Of a DNA stretch of 64,000 nucleotides, positions 1 through 9,278 are shown in pieces; positions within the stretch are counted from its first letter, which is position 1, and each line of letters begins with the position of its first letter. This DNA is from Flavobacteriales bacterium (GTDB lineage: Bacteria; Bacteroidota; Bacteroidia; Flavobacteriales; JANQLC01), in the NCBI GenBank assembly GCA_028280815.1, contig JANQLC010000022.1, forward strand, positions 1 to 64,000, read 5' to 3'. Below the pieces are notes generated by a model. That model was not told the DNA's origin and ran no database searches. It saw nothing but the letters and a program-made list of their open reading frames with translations. The position numbers and the translations under genes were made by a program.

Positions 1-159
1 GCAATTCCCTGCGAAATACCCTTATGGGAGTTGGATTCATGGGAACTGCTGCAGCCACATTAGCGCCGGCCTGCATAGAGGCTCGTAGCTTCCATTTCAC
101 CGATTCTCCAGTGGTGGCTCCTATCTATGATGTGAAGTGCACGGCTTCACAGCAGAAAC

Positions 160-351
160 TCAGTCTTCCGCTTGTCTTAGACTTTGGATGTATTTGGCTT
201 TTAATATTTGTTGGCGCCTCTTTACAGAAGGCTTTGTAAATTCCTGCTGCTGACGCAATTTGCGCAACATCCTCGTCCGGTCGAACTTTCGTTTAAAGCG
301 CTTCAGTGCTCTATCGATGGATTCGCCTTCCTTCACCGGTATGATCAACAT
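160..351 (-). CDS. rpsU: 30S ribosomal protein bS21
   Basis: Small-subunit ribosomal protein bS21 (63 residues), which sits near the anti-Shine-Dalgarno end of 16S rRNA. The sequence begins MLIIPVKEGES and continues with a strongly basic stretch (ALKRFKRKFDRT), as expected for the family, and it is full length. The ORF track opens at an upstream GTG. I place the start at the ATG giving MLIIPV because family members start there; an ATG two codons earlier (357) is also possible and lies closer to a GGAAGGAAG stretch. A -7 promoter element lies at 386-393. What follows to the left of 160 runs off the window, and I could not assign it. Confidence 0.93.
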   Translation of the reverse strand: MLIIPVKEGESIDRALKRFKRKFDRTRMLRKLRQQQEFTKPSVKRRQQILKAKYIQSLRQAED

Positions 352-385
352 ATGCATTTTACTTCCTTCCACTTAAAATGTGGTG

Positions 386-393
386 CAAAGCTA
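386..393 (-). promoter_or_regulatory. Putative -7 element (TAGCTTTG) of rpsU
   Basis: Reads TAGCTTTG on the minus strand, matching the Bacteroidota consensus TAnnTTTG, about 30 nt upstream of the rpsU start. No convincing -33 element is visible. Confidence 0.45.
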
Positions 394-442
394 TAGTTTT
401 TTGCCAATTTGAGGTTTTATTCTTAGACGCAAGACTTTATTC

Positions 443-1597
443 TTAAACGCAAGGCTTTATTCTCAAAATATTTCGTCCGATAACCACTTTTTGAATCTCA
501 CTGGTGCCCTCTCCGATGGTGCACAGCTTGGCATCTCGATAGAATTTTTCTACTGGAAAATCTTTGGTGTAGCCATATCCGCCGTGAATCTGTACCGCTT
601 CGTTGGCGATTTTCACACAGGCCTCTGAAGCGTATAGCTTACACATGGCACTCAACGTGGTGATCTTTCGATTTTTATTCTTTTCGTATGCCGCTTTGTG
701 CAATAGGCATTCCGAGGCTTGTATTTCGGTTGCCATTTCTGCCAATTTAAATGAAATACCCTGAAATTCGCCTATGGCTTTGCCAAATTGATGGCGCTCC
801 CTGGCATATTTTAGCGATGCTTCATAGGCTCCCTTTGCAATGCCCAGTGATAGCGCGCCGATTGAAATGCGCCCTCCATCCAGGATTTCCAAGGCCTGGG
901 TGAAGCCTTCACCCGCTGCGCCCAACATATTTTCATGCGGCACGCGGCAGTTGTCAAAGATGAGTTCTGCGGTTTCAGAAGCCCGCATGCCCAATTTGTC
1001 TTCCTTTTTACCCGAGCGAAACCCCGGTGTGCCCTTTTCAACCACAAAGGCCGATGTAGCATGTGAATCAGCCTTTTTACCCGTGCGGACAACCACTACG
1101 GCTAAATTTCCGCTAATTCCGTGTGTGATAAAATTTTTGGTGCCGTTGATCACCCATTGATCGCCTTCCCGAACGGCTGTGGCGCGCATCCCACCCGCAT
1201 CGGACCCGGTATTGTGCTCGGTTAAAGCCCAGGCGCCGATCCATTGTCCCGTCGCGAGCTTGGGAAGCCACCGCTCCTTTTGCGCCTCGCTTCCAAAGCT
1301 CAAAATGTGATTCGTGCACAGTGAATTGTGCGCGGCTACGGACAAGCCGATAGAAGAATCTACTTTGGCGATCTCTTCGACGATGGCGATGTATTCATGA
1401 TAACCCAAACCCGATCCTCCATAGGCTTCAGGCACCAGAATGCCCATGAAACCCATCTCGCCAAGGGCGCTGAATAGGGGTAACGGGAAAAGCTGTTCTT
1501 CATCCCATTTCTTGACGTTGGGCTCGATGTGCTGACGGGCGAAATCACGTGCGGATTGCGCAACCATAACACAGGTATCGGAATAGTCAAAGTCCAT
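443..1597 (-). CDS. Acyl-CoA dehydrogenase
   Basis: FAD-dependent acyl-CoA dehydrogenase (384 residues) of the short/branched-chain type, catalysing alpha,beta-dehydrogenation of acyl-CoA in fatty-acid or amino-acid degradation and passing electrons to electron-transfer flavoprotein. Family motifs are ALTEHNTGSDAGG in the middle domain and IHGGYGYTKDFPVEK plus IGEGTSEIQ near the C-terminus. The Glu in IGEGTSE (about residue 363) is the expected catalytic base for the short-chain class. Length is normal. It starts 9 nt after the stop of the helix-hairpin-helix gene, so the two probably share a transcript. Substrate chain length cannot be read from the sequence. Confidence 0.93.
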   Translation of the reverse strand: MDFDYSDTCVMVAQSARDFARQHIEPNVKKWDEEQLFPLPLFSALGEMGFMGILVPEAYGGSGLGYHEYIAIVEEIAKVDSSIGLSVAAHNSLCTNHILSFGSEAQKERWLPKLATGQWIGAWALTEHNTGSDAGGMRATAVREGDQWVINGTKNFITHGISGNLAVVVVRTGKKADSHATSAFVVEKGTPGFRSGKKEDKLGMRASETAELIFDNCRVPHENMLGAAGEGFTQALEILDGGRISIGALSLGIAKGAYEASLKYARERHQFGKAIGEFQGISFKLAEMATEIQASECLLHKAAYEKNKNRKITTLSAMCKLYASEACVKIANEAVQIHGGYGYTKDFPVEKFYRDAKLCTIGEGTSEIQKVVIGRNILRIKPCV

Positions 1598-1606
1598 TTA
1601 TACCAT

Positions 1607-2542
1607 TTACTCAGCTATCAAATTGGGCTTCAAATATAATCTAATTTTATCGAAGTCTTTTCCCCGGAAAGCCGGCAGCTTTCTCAACTGTTCCACATTT
1701 TGAAACCGCCCGCCACCACGCCGCAATTGAAAGATTTGCTCAACCATGTCATAATCGAAATACGGATGTCGAAGCAGGGTTTTGAAACCGACTCGGTTGA
1801 TATCCATTCGGCGAATTTTTGTTGGATCGATCCGCGCATACCGGCTTAGAAATGCAAGGGACGCGCTATCCATGTGATACACCTCATCGAGTTGCGAAAA
1901 CCGCATATAGCCGCCGAGCATCTCCCGATAGGTGATCAGAGCGGGAGCCACCCTGTGGAGCGGTGGCAGCGCTTTTAGATCGCTTAAGGACACCGTATTT
2001 AAATCAAAGGTTTTGTAAGCGGTGCCCTCGGACCGGGTCGCGCTATTCAGCTTTTGGGGTTTTTCACTCGTCTCAGCCGGTTTTGAAAATCGAATAAACG
2101 GTTCGATCTCAGCAAATTTTTTGGCCCTGATCACGTATGATCGCTGGATTTGAGCCTTGTTCTCAAAGCCGCCTAAGCTGCGTCTGTACTTTAGAATTGA
2201 CTGCGCCTGCCGCTTGGAAAAACCCAAGGCCATCCAGCCTTCTCCATCCAGGCGATTGGGATCGAAAAACCGCGGCAAAGCGGCTTTCCCAGCGATCCCT
2301 TTACCGCGTTTTGAAGCCGGATGCGAAACGCTAAGTGATTTTGAAGTGGAATCCTTCTGTTCGGCATCCAAAATTTTTGCCTTAAACGCATCCCACTCCC
2401 TTAGAGAAACCCTTTGATCTGGGGTGAAGATCGAGAAATCAAAGAAGAGGATCACCAGCTCTAGGACGATTATCAGGAACGCGGTCACTAAGATTCCCAA
2501 CCGGATTTGCTTGGGAAAGTCAAATGGAGCTTTAGAGTGCAT
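1607..2542 (-). CDS. Membrane-anchored helix-hairpin-helix protein
   Basis: A 311-residue protein with one N-terminal transmembrane segment (about residues 16-36, LGILVTAFLIIVLELVILFF), a polar linker, and at least three ComEA-like helix-hairpin-helix modules. Visible module cores are WMALGFSKRQAQSILKYR, LKALPPLHRVAPALITYR and FKTLLRHPYFDYDMVEQIF. HhH motifs bind DNA non-specifically. Bacteroidota commonly encode such anchored HhH proteins, possibly for DNA uptake, but the role is not established. It starts 27 nt downstream of the broken symporter gene and precedes the acyl-CoA dehydrogenase. Confidence 0.8.
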   Translation of the reverse strand: MHSKAPFDFPKQIRLGILVTAFLIIVLELVILFFDFSIFTPDQRVSLREWDAFKAKILDAEQKDSTSKSLSVSHPASKRGKGIAGKAALPRFFDPNRLDGEGWMALGFSKRQAQSILKYRRSLGGFENKAQIQRSYVIRAKKFAEIEPFIRFSKPAETSEKPQKLNSATRSEGTAYKTFDLNTVSLSDLKALPPLHRVAPALITYREMLGGYMRFSQLDEVYHMDSASLAFLSRYARIDPTKIRRMDINRVGFKTLLRHPYFDYDMVEQIFQLRRGGGRFQNVEQLRKLPAFRGKDFDKIRLYLKPNLIAE

Positions 2543-2569
2543 GGAGAAATCTATTTTTTTGACACCTGT

Positions 2570-4622
2570 TTATTCACCTTTGTGTAATATTTTATCACCC
2601 TTCAACTTACTCAGGTAAGCGTGTAAATCGCTGCGCACCTCACCCGAGGGTATGTAAAGGCCCAAGACATTGGGGAGCGCCATAAGCAGCACAAATAGAT
2701 CGACGAGATCGATTATGGAGTGCAGAGAAACCGATGCCCCCACTATGGCGAAAATGCCATACAACACGCAGAGTAAAATCTCTACTCGCCTATTGGCGCC
2801 AAAGAGATATAGGGAAGCCCGAATGGCATAATAACCCCAGCTTAGCGCAGTGGAAAGGCCGAGTAATAATATGATGGGGATGAACAGGTACTCCTCCATC
2901 ATCCCAATTTGGCTCTTAATGGCAGCTGAGGTGAGATCCACACCCCCTAAGTCCTGTACTTGATAGTGGTAGGTAAGGACTAAAATCAAAGCGGTCAAAG
3001 TGCAAACCACAACTGAGTCGATAAAAGGACCTATGGAAGCGACGAGGCCCACCGAAATGGGACGATTGGTTTTCGTCTCGCTATGCGCTATAGGAGCGGT
3101 GCCGACTCCGGCCTCATTGGAAAAAGCACCCCGCCGAATCCCCAGGATCAGAACCCCTAGCACCCCACCTTTCAAGGCGCCTGGGTTAAAAGCGCCACGG
3201 ATGATCAGCTCAAAGGCCCCTCCGACCTCTGCCGCATTGAGCGAGATCACGATTAAGCCCAACAAAACATGTCCAATGCACATAAAGGGAACTACTTTTT
3301 CCGTAACCCTCACCAACCGCTTTACGCGGCCGATGAGAATCACGCCCAGCGTAGCACCGAAGACTATCCCGATCTGAATGCCTCGCCCTTTGAGGCTTGG
3401 AAACACCCCCTGGAGGAAGACAGATGATTGGTTGCAAGAGAATAGGTTTGAAGAGCCAAAGGCAGCGATAAGCGTAAAAACGGCGAGAAGCTTACCCAAA
3501 CCCTTTAAATTACGGCGCCGCAAACCGCGGCTCAAATAGTTCATGGGGCCGCCGAGAATGTAGCCGCCTTTCCTGAGCGCACGGTATTTAACACTCAGAC
3601 TACAGAACACAAATTTGACTGCCATGCCGAAAAATCCGGACACCCAAATCCAAAACATAGCCCCTGGCCCCCAAGGAAATGGCCGCCGCCACGCCAGCGA
3701 CATTTCCTAGGCCGACGGTGCTCGAAAGCGCTGCGCTCAAAGCCTGAAAGTGGGTCACTTCTCTCCAGCGCATCGGGTTCATGAAACCTTTGATCAAATG
3801 CCAACTGAATGCTGTGCCCAAATTTCCGGATGGGTATAAAGCCCATTCTAATGCTGAGAAAGAGCGCGCCTGCAACCAACCAAAGTACGATGAACGGGGC
3901 GTTCTTTTTTCGCAGATCTCCATTGGGATATAACAAGGGTACCGGCCGTTCGTATTGGATGAAGCCTAGGTTTTGTACCCGGGCATTTGACCCATCTTGC
4001 GAATCGCGGATCGATTCACCGGGTTCGACCCGCTCTTTAACGATTCCTTCTGCAGGTGCATAAACGCCTATACCTCTTTGTTACCCCGGGCTACCAACGC
4101 GAGCAACGCCTCTCTTTCTACCGCTTGTCCATCGGGTACCTCCCACTCTTCAAAGGTGATTTTTGTACCTTCTCCAGGCCGACTCGGCACCTCAATCGCT
4201 CGCCTACCAGCATAAAATACCGGGTCGTAAAGCCCCAAAGCGGAAAAGGGATCAAAAAACAAAATTTTGTCCATCCACTCCTTAACGATCATTACGACCC
4301 CTTCAAAACGCTCGGAAATGGATAGGGGCTGGACCTCAAACGTCTCTTTAACCGTATCCCCAGCGGCGTTTGTAACCGCTACCGTATAGGGAATTCCTTC
4401 AGTCAATCCAGTCGCCTTATCGGCATCTAAGGGTATATCGCGATCGCTCCACTTGTATTGATAGGGTGGCAGGCCGCCCCTGACTTGTAGCTCGATCAAA
4501 CCATCGTTTATCCCTTTGGAGGGATTTTCGATCTCTGCATGAACTTCCAATCGACCCTGGGCAAACACAGCGGTAGGCAGATATAGGGTTAAAAGCGCGA
4601 CGTAAAATCTACTCATAATCAC
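2570..4622 (-). pseudogene. Alanine/sodium symporter (AGCS) with N-terminal SprB-like and lipoyl-like domains, frameshifted
   Basis: One gene of about 680 codons broken into three or four frames. Fragment 4068-4622 has a signal peptide (MSRFYVALLTLYLPTAVFAQ), a SprB-type repeat (GGLPPYQYKWSD, then TVAVTNAAGDTV) and the first half of a biotin/lipoyl-like fold (EGTKITFEEWEVPDGQAVE). The second half (GVYAPAEGIVKERVEPGES) continues in another frame past about 4068 into the first symporter helix ([21 protein letters not shown]). The frame changes again near 3797 ([20 protein letters not shown]) and near 3665, beside a GGGGG run, into the long remaining ORF 2570-3703. AGCS proteins import alanine or glycine with sodium. 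With three disruptions a working protein is unlikely unless some are sequencing errors. Confidence 0.8.
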
Positions 4623-5573
4623 AGGTTTAAATACTGAATTGTTTTTTAATTCACCAGTATTTGATTTTCAAATATAGCCTTTTTCCCGATTTGAACCCAT
4701 GAGATACGTTTGGAATGGGGGCCGGATTCGCAATTGATGAGCACAACCCAATCCAGCATCTCAGTCATTCCGAGATCGCAAGGTTTTGATGGATTTTCCC
4801 CATCGCTCTACCTCCGTACTGTGCGATAGCCTTTCCCTGGGGATTTACGGCCGCGGCATTTGGCGATGAACAGCCTGACGATGGATGTCCCTTGCCGCTT
4901 TGTGCCACAGCTTCTAACCGGCTTGTCATGCGCTTTTAACCGGGCAAAACCAATGGCGTCATACGTTGAATCAGGTGCTGTAAATCGCGTCTAAAACTGT
5001 ATTTTTTCTCAGCGTTCACAGTTGAAAAGGGTTTTAAGACCCTATCCTTTGTGCGCTTCGCATGTGATGGATGTGTTACCAAACCCTGTGCTCAGGCTTT
5101 AAAATCTTCGTTAAAAGGGCTCTGTCTTTGTAATTTCAAGTGTGTGATGGAACGAATAAATCGATTTAAAAAGAAACCCGAAAAGCATTGGCTCGATTCA
5201 TCTGAGCTGAGCGGGCTAAGTGTGGACTTGCTATTATCCATAATGGTTTTAACCCCAGGCTTAAACGCGGTGAAAGGAAAAATGGGTCTTTTATTATGTA
5301 TAGCCGTATCAGCGATGACAGTTGTCGGGTATTTTTCGCTTGGAAAAGCTGTTTTCGTCGTAGAAGACTTGCGGAATAATATCACTTAGAATGCGCTTTT
5401 GGATCGGCGTATTCAACCGTTAAAAATAAACGATCTGAAATGGGCACACAGCTGTTCAAAAAAGCGCTTTCCGCCCCCCATTAGGATAAGACCTTCCGGT
5501 AAACCCCGCATTCGCACACTAGGGTCTAAGCCTGATGCAGATGATTTTTCAGGCTTGCAAATGATTTCCGAAT
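4623..5573. other. Long intergenic region with two copies of the degenerate repeat
   Basis: About 950 nt without a convincing gene. Around 5021-5040 (GTTGAAAAGGG) and 5109-5150 (GTTAAAAGGGC, then CTGTCTTTG and GTGTGTGATGG) it carries two recognisable copies of the window's degenerate intergenic repeat, T-rich on the plus strand. The 112-codon ORF at 5051-5389 runs through these copies and is not counted as a gene. Confidence 0.5.
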
Positions 5574-6677
5574 TTAAGCCGATGTGTCCGGGGATGGGGG
5601 CACTCCAGCTGCCTGCAGTTTTTCAGCGTTTTCCGCTATTTTAAGGGCTTCGATCAAGCCTTTTATATCACCGTTCATAAAGGCGGTCAAATCGTATATG
5701 GATTTGTTGATCCGGTGGTCGGTCACCCGACCTTGGGGATAGTTGTAGGTTCTGATTTTCGCCGAGCGATCCCCGGTGGAAACCAGTGATCGCCGTTGCT
5801 GCGCTCGCGCGCTGTGCGCCCTTTCCAACTCGATTTGATATAGACGCGAGCGCAGTACCTGTAGGGCTTTGTCATAGTTTTTGTGCTGCGAACGCCCGGC
5901 CTGGCATTCCACCACGATACCCGTGGGTAGGTGCGTCAAGCGAATGGCCGATTCGGTTTTGTTCACGTGTTGTCCCCCTGCACCGGAAGATCGAAATGTA
6001 TCCTTGCGGATATCGCTTGGCTCGATGCTTACATCGACTCCTTCCGCTTCGGGTAAAACCGCTACGGTAACCGCCGAGGTGTGTACGCGTCCTTGCGATT
6101 CGGTCTCGGGCACGCGCTGCACGCGGTGTACCCCACTCTCGAACTTGAGCGTGCCGTATACGCCCTCCCCACGCACATCCACCACCAGCTCCTTAAAGCC
6201 GCTACCCCCACCTTCGGTCGAGTTGAGCACTTCAAACCGCCAGCCTTTTTCCGCGAAGAGCAGGCTGTACATACGAAACATATCCGCTGCAAAAAGGGCC
6301 GCTTCGTCACCACCCGTACCCGCGCGAATCTCTACGATGGCATTCTTATCATCCTCGGGGTCCGCGGGAATTAAGAGGCATTTGATCTCCGACTCCAACT
6401 CGGGCAAGCGCGCTTCAGCCGCTGCCTTCTCCGCCTGTGCCAAGGCCCGCATCTCTGAATCCGTACCGTTTTCAATGATTTGCTCTGCCTCTCGAATCAA
6501 ATCGAGCCCAGCCTGATAGCGCTGGTAAACCGCCACCACTTTGCTTAGTTCTTTGTATTCCTTACTGAGTTTGATATGCTTTTCCCGGTCCGATAAGACA
6601 TCGGGTCGGCTGAGCGCTGAGGCCAGAGCCTCGTATCGATCGCTTATACCCCGCAGTTTTTCAACTAAGCTCGACAT
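5574..6677 (-). CDS. prfA: Peptide chain release factor 1
   Basis: Class I release factor RF1 (367 residues), reading UAA and UAG and triggering peptidyl-tRNA hydrolysis on the ribosome. The GGQ motif is in SSGAGGQHVNKTESA. The codon-reading tripeptide is PET (RVPETESQGRVHTSA), fitting the RF1 PxT class and not the RF2 SPF class. The ORF track starts at 6782, but a promoter-like TATCTTTG lies at 6700-6707 and family homology begins at MSSLVEKLRG, so I use the ATG at 6677. A 14-residue C-terminal tail (GVPPSPDTSA) is unremarkable. It is transcribed away from the peptidase gene at 6997. Confidence 0.95.
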   Translation of the reverse strand: MSSLVEKLRGISDRYEALASALSRPDVLSDREKHIKLSKEYKELSKVVAVYQRYQAGLDLIREAEQIIENGTDSEMRALAQAEKAAAEARLPELESEIKCLLIPADPEDDKNAIVEIRAGTGGDEAALFAADMFRMYSLLFAEKGWRFEVLNSTEGGGSGFKELVVDVRGEGVYGTLKFESGVHRVQRVPETESQGRVHTSAVTVAVLPEAEGVDVSIEPSDIRKDTFRSSGAGGQHVNKTESAIRLTHLPTGIVVECQAGRSQHKNYDKALQVLRSRLYQIELERAHSARAQQRRSLVSTGDRSAKIRTYNYPQGRVTDHRINKSIYDLTAFMNGDIKGLIEALKIAENAEKLQAAGVPPSPDTSA

Positions 6678-6699
6678 GGGTTTAGGGGCTCTGAACCGA

Positions 6700-6707
6700 C
6701 AAAGATA
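6700..6707 (-). promoter_or_regulatory. Putative -7 element (TATCTTTG) of prfA
   Basis: TATCTTTG on the minus strand, 22 nt before the chosen prfA ATG. It supports the internal start over the longer ORF. Confidence 0.5.
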
Positions 6708-6970
6708 CGGCTTTGTCCCATCTCGTGGTGTGTAAGGCGCCCCCGAGGCTTGCAAGGTCATCCGGTTTGAAAATGCGAGCATAGTCCTTTTTAGAGCCTA
6801 CACTTTGAGCTTAAAAATGCTTATCTTACCGCATTCTAAGGTTGATTTTCCCCTGTAGGGAACCCTCTTGGTTTTCAAAGCACGTATGAAAAATTCGCAG
6901 TTATAAAAATGACTTTAAAACCCTTCCATTCCAAAATCTCTACATCGCTGCGCTTTCAATCGGATTTCAA

Positions 6971-6978
6971 TATATTTG
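6971..6978 (+). promoter_or_regulatory. Putative -7 element (TATATTTG) of the C1 peptidase gene
   Basis: TATATTTGC lies 18 nt before the ATG at 6997 and matches TAnnTTTG. It rules against the longer ORF start at 6976. Confidence 0.5.
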
Positions 6979-6996
6979 CATCTCAAAATCAGTTCG

Positions 6997-8187
6997 ATGA
7001 AAAAGGTAAAAACATTCCTGATACTCTTATGTGCTGGTATGGCAGCGACCTATGCACAAGACGACCGAGTACAAAATCCAAACACCGCTGCCAAAGGGGG
7101 ATTTCAATTTACCACGGTGTTGAATGCGGAGGCCATGCCGGTCAAAAGCCAAGGTAGGTCGGGTACCTGTTGGAGTTATTCGGGTACTTCTTTTTTAGAA
7201 TCGGAAATGATCAAAGCCGGCAAAAAACCTGTGGATTTATCGGAGATGTTTGTCGTTCGAAACGAATACATCGAAAAGGCCAAAATGTATGTGCGCATGC
7301 ATGGTGCATTGGACTATGGACAAGGGGGGGAGCTCCACGATGTGATCAACTTGTACCGAAAGTACGGTGCGGCGCCTTATTCGGTTTACACCGGCTTGCA
7401 CTACGGTACAAAGACCAATCAGTTCGCCGAGTTCGCTGCGATATTAAAGGGCTTCTTACAAGCGGTGGTCGAAGATAAAAACGCCAGGCTTTCAACGGCA
7501 TGGCTCCCCGCTTTCACAAAAGTGGTGGACAGCTACCTCGGAAAATTTCCCAAGACCTTCACCTATAAGGGCAAAACCTATACACCCAAATCCTTTGCCA
7601 GAGAAGTAGTCGGCTTAAACCCCGATGACTACATCGAGTTTACCTCTTGGGAAAGCGAGCCCAAATGGAAACCCGTCTTGCTAGCTGTACCCGATAATTG
7701 GTCGTACGACAAGGCGTGGAATGTGCCTTTTGAAGACATGACCCGAATCGTCGACCAAGCCTTGCACAAGGGTTATACCGTGGGCTGGGCAACCGATGTC
7801 TCAGAGCTGGGTTTTTCCAGGAAAAAGGGTATTGCTTATGTACCGGACAAGGCAGCAGCCGACATGACGTTTAAAGAGAAGATAGCCCGGTTTAATGAGC
7901 CGAAGAAGGAGCGAGAGACAACGGCAGAAATGCGTCAACGGGCTTTTGACGACTACGAGACGACCGATGACCACGGCATGCAAATCGTCGGACTGGCCAG
8001 GGACCAAAACGGCAAGGCGTATTATAGGGTAAAAAATTCTTGGGGCCCCAAAAAGGGTCGTCAAGGGTATTGGTATGTGACCAAGGATTACTTCCGGTAT
8101 AAGACCACCGCTTTTTTGCTGAACAAAAAAGCCTTGTCCAAGGCTGTGCGCAAGCGCATCGAGAACTACAAGCCTTACGGTGTATAG
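6997..8187 (+). CDS. Secreted C1-family (bleomycin hydrolase-like) cysteine peptidase
   Basis: Papain-fold peptidase of the aminopeptidase C/bleomycin hydrolase branch (396 residues). The start at 6997 gives a signal peptide (MKKVKTFLILLCAGMAATYA) followed by DDRVQ, so the enzyme is probably exported. The active-site Cys is in SQGRSGTCWSYSGTSF with the oxyanion Gln just before it; the His is in DDHGMQIVG and the Asn in KNSWGPKKGRQGYWY. Cytosolic PepC enzymes lack a signal peptide, while secreted homologues are common in Bacteroidota. It is monocistronic, divergent from prfA, and followed by a long repeat-filled intergenic region. Confidence 0.88.
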   Translation: MKKVKTFLILLCAGMAATYAQDDRVQNPNTAAKGGFQFTTVLNAEAMPVKSQGRSGTCWSYSGTSFLESEMIKAGKKPVDLSEMFVVRNEYIEKAKMYVRMHGALDYGQGGELHDVINLYRKYGAAPYSVYTGLHYGTKTNQFAEFAAILKGFLQAVVEDKNARLSTAWLPAFTKVVDSYLGKFPKTFTYKGKTYTPKSFAREVVGLNPDDYIEFTSWESEPKWKPVLLAVPDNWSYDKAWNVPFEDMTRIVDQALHKGYTVGWATDVSELGFSRKKGIAYVPDKAAADMTFKEKIARFNEPKKERETTAEMRQRAFDDYETTDDHGMQIVGLARDQNGKAYYRVKNSWGPKKGRQGYWYVTKDYFRYKTTAFLLNKKALSKAVRKRIENYKPYGV

Positions 8188-9278
8188 CAAAGGGCTCGGC
8201 ACAGGCATTTCTCGATTTCGTATGTATCCCGCTCTCTTTCCTTTGATTCCACGTGCGGGGAGACCCTCTGTTTGACAGTCTAAAACGAGTTTTGTCTTTT
8301 TGTGTTTGTGCTTGTGTTGGGCTGCGCCGACCTTTGTCGGTTGGTGTTTGCCCTTTTAATCTGGTTTGAAATCCAGGCGCTCATTCTTTGCCCTGTGGTC
8401 AGCTATGCCGACTCTCATCACAGATATTACAGAATTTGCCTCCATGGGTGAATCCAAAAGCTGGTTTCGTCGTTTCTGTTCGCGCTTGTCAGGATAAAAA
8501 GGTCTATTCTCATCCTTATCCTACATGAGGCATTTTAACTCGCCACATCATTTTTTAGCATTCGTCTCTATGAGAAGGGTTTAAAAAGCGAGGCTTTTTT
8601 CCGTGTGGGGACTAAGCGTGGACTTATCTCTTTGTGTTTGCTACTCTTGTATGGGCCAAAGGCGCTTTTTTGTCTTTATCCCCCATGGGGCATCTGAGCC
8701 TCCAGCTCTATTTTTTCCCTTTTGCATCGGTCTAGGGAGGAGACTCGTTTTTGGTTTCCATTTGGCAGTTTGAGAAGTGCGTATCATCCTTTTGTATTCG
8801 TCTGTGCGTGGGGGCTTAAGAAAGCGGTCCCATTTTTTGGCCTCTGGTTGACGGCTTAAAAGGCGTACCTCATTCCCTATATTCCTATGCTGTGCTCCAG
8901 CTGCAAAAGCGGCATGAGATCGTTGCGATCAAATCAATACAGCGCTGCCCTCGGAGCCTTTGAGAAAGGGCTATATTTTTTTGTTTTTACCCCTGTGATA
9001 GGGCTTCTGTACATCCTGTATCTCTGTTATCGGCTTTGCCGTTGGGAAAATAAATTATGCGGCATGAAGCGATAAACCCGGCCCTGAGTTATCTGCAACC
9101 AAAAGCGAAACAACCCAAGTAGAATCACAATGAATGAAACCCGCAAACAAATGAACTCACAACCCAAGGCGACCAAAACTGCTCAGTTAGCTACAGACTA
9201 GACCACACCCAAGGTCCAAGGTTACGGCATTTGAGAGAAACGTATGACTTATCTGCTTTGCACACATACGTCTTGCTT
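8188..9278 (+). repeat. Intergenic island of degenerate ~45-nt repeats (T-rich on plus strand)
   Basis: No gene in about 1.1 kb. From about 8280 to 8990 the plus strand is a head-to-tail series of related units of about 40-46 nt: a T-run, a pyrimidine block, a GTGGGG-like block, then TTAAAAAGCG or TTGAGAAAGGG. Clear copies start near 8578 (GGTTTAAAAAGCGAGGC), 8660, 8710, 8766, 8816 (TTAAGAAAGCGG), 8853 (GGCTTAAAAGGCG) and 8958 (CTTTGAGAAAGGGC). Frames are interrupted by stops, so I do not treat the ORF at 8887 as coding. 9076-9278 holds no repeat that I see. Confidence 0.6.

Noticed and set aside
24-239. 71-codon ORF at the left edge
   Set aside because: Antisense to the rpsU 3' end and with no recognisable features.
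4015-4035. GGGTTCGACCC as a tRNA T-arm
   Set aside because: No acceptor, D or anticodon arms fit around it; it lies in the coding sequence of the broken symporter gene.
5051-5389. 112-codon plus-strand ORF with hydrophobic segments
   Set aside because: It runs through two units of the degenerate intergenic repeat and has no recognisable domain; probably not a gene.
5881-6516. 211-codon plus-strand ORF
   Set aside because: Antisense shadow of prfA.
8887-9075. 62-codon ORF in the 8-9 kb repeat island
   Set aside because: Its sequence is explained by the repeat units (T-runs give Phe-rich peptides).
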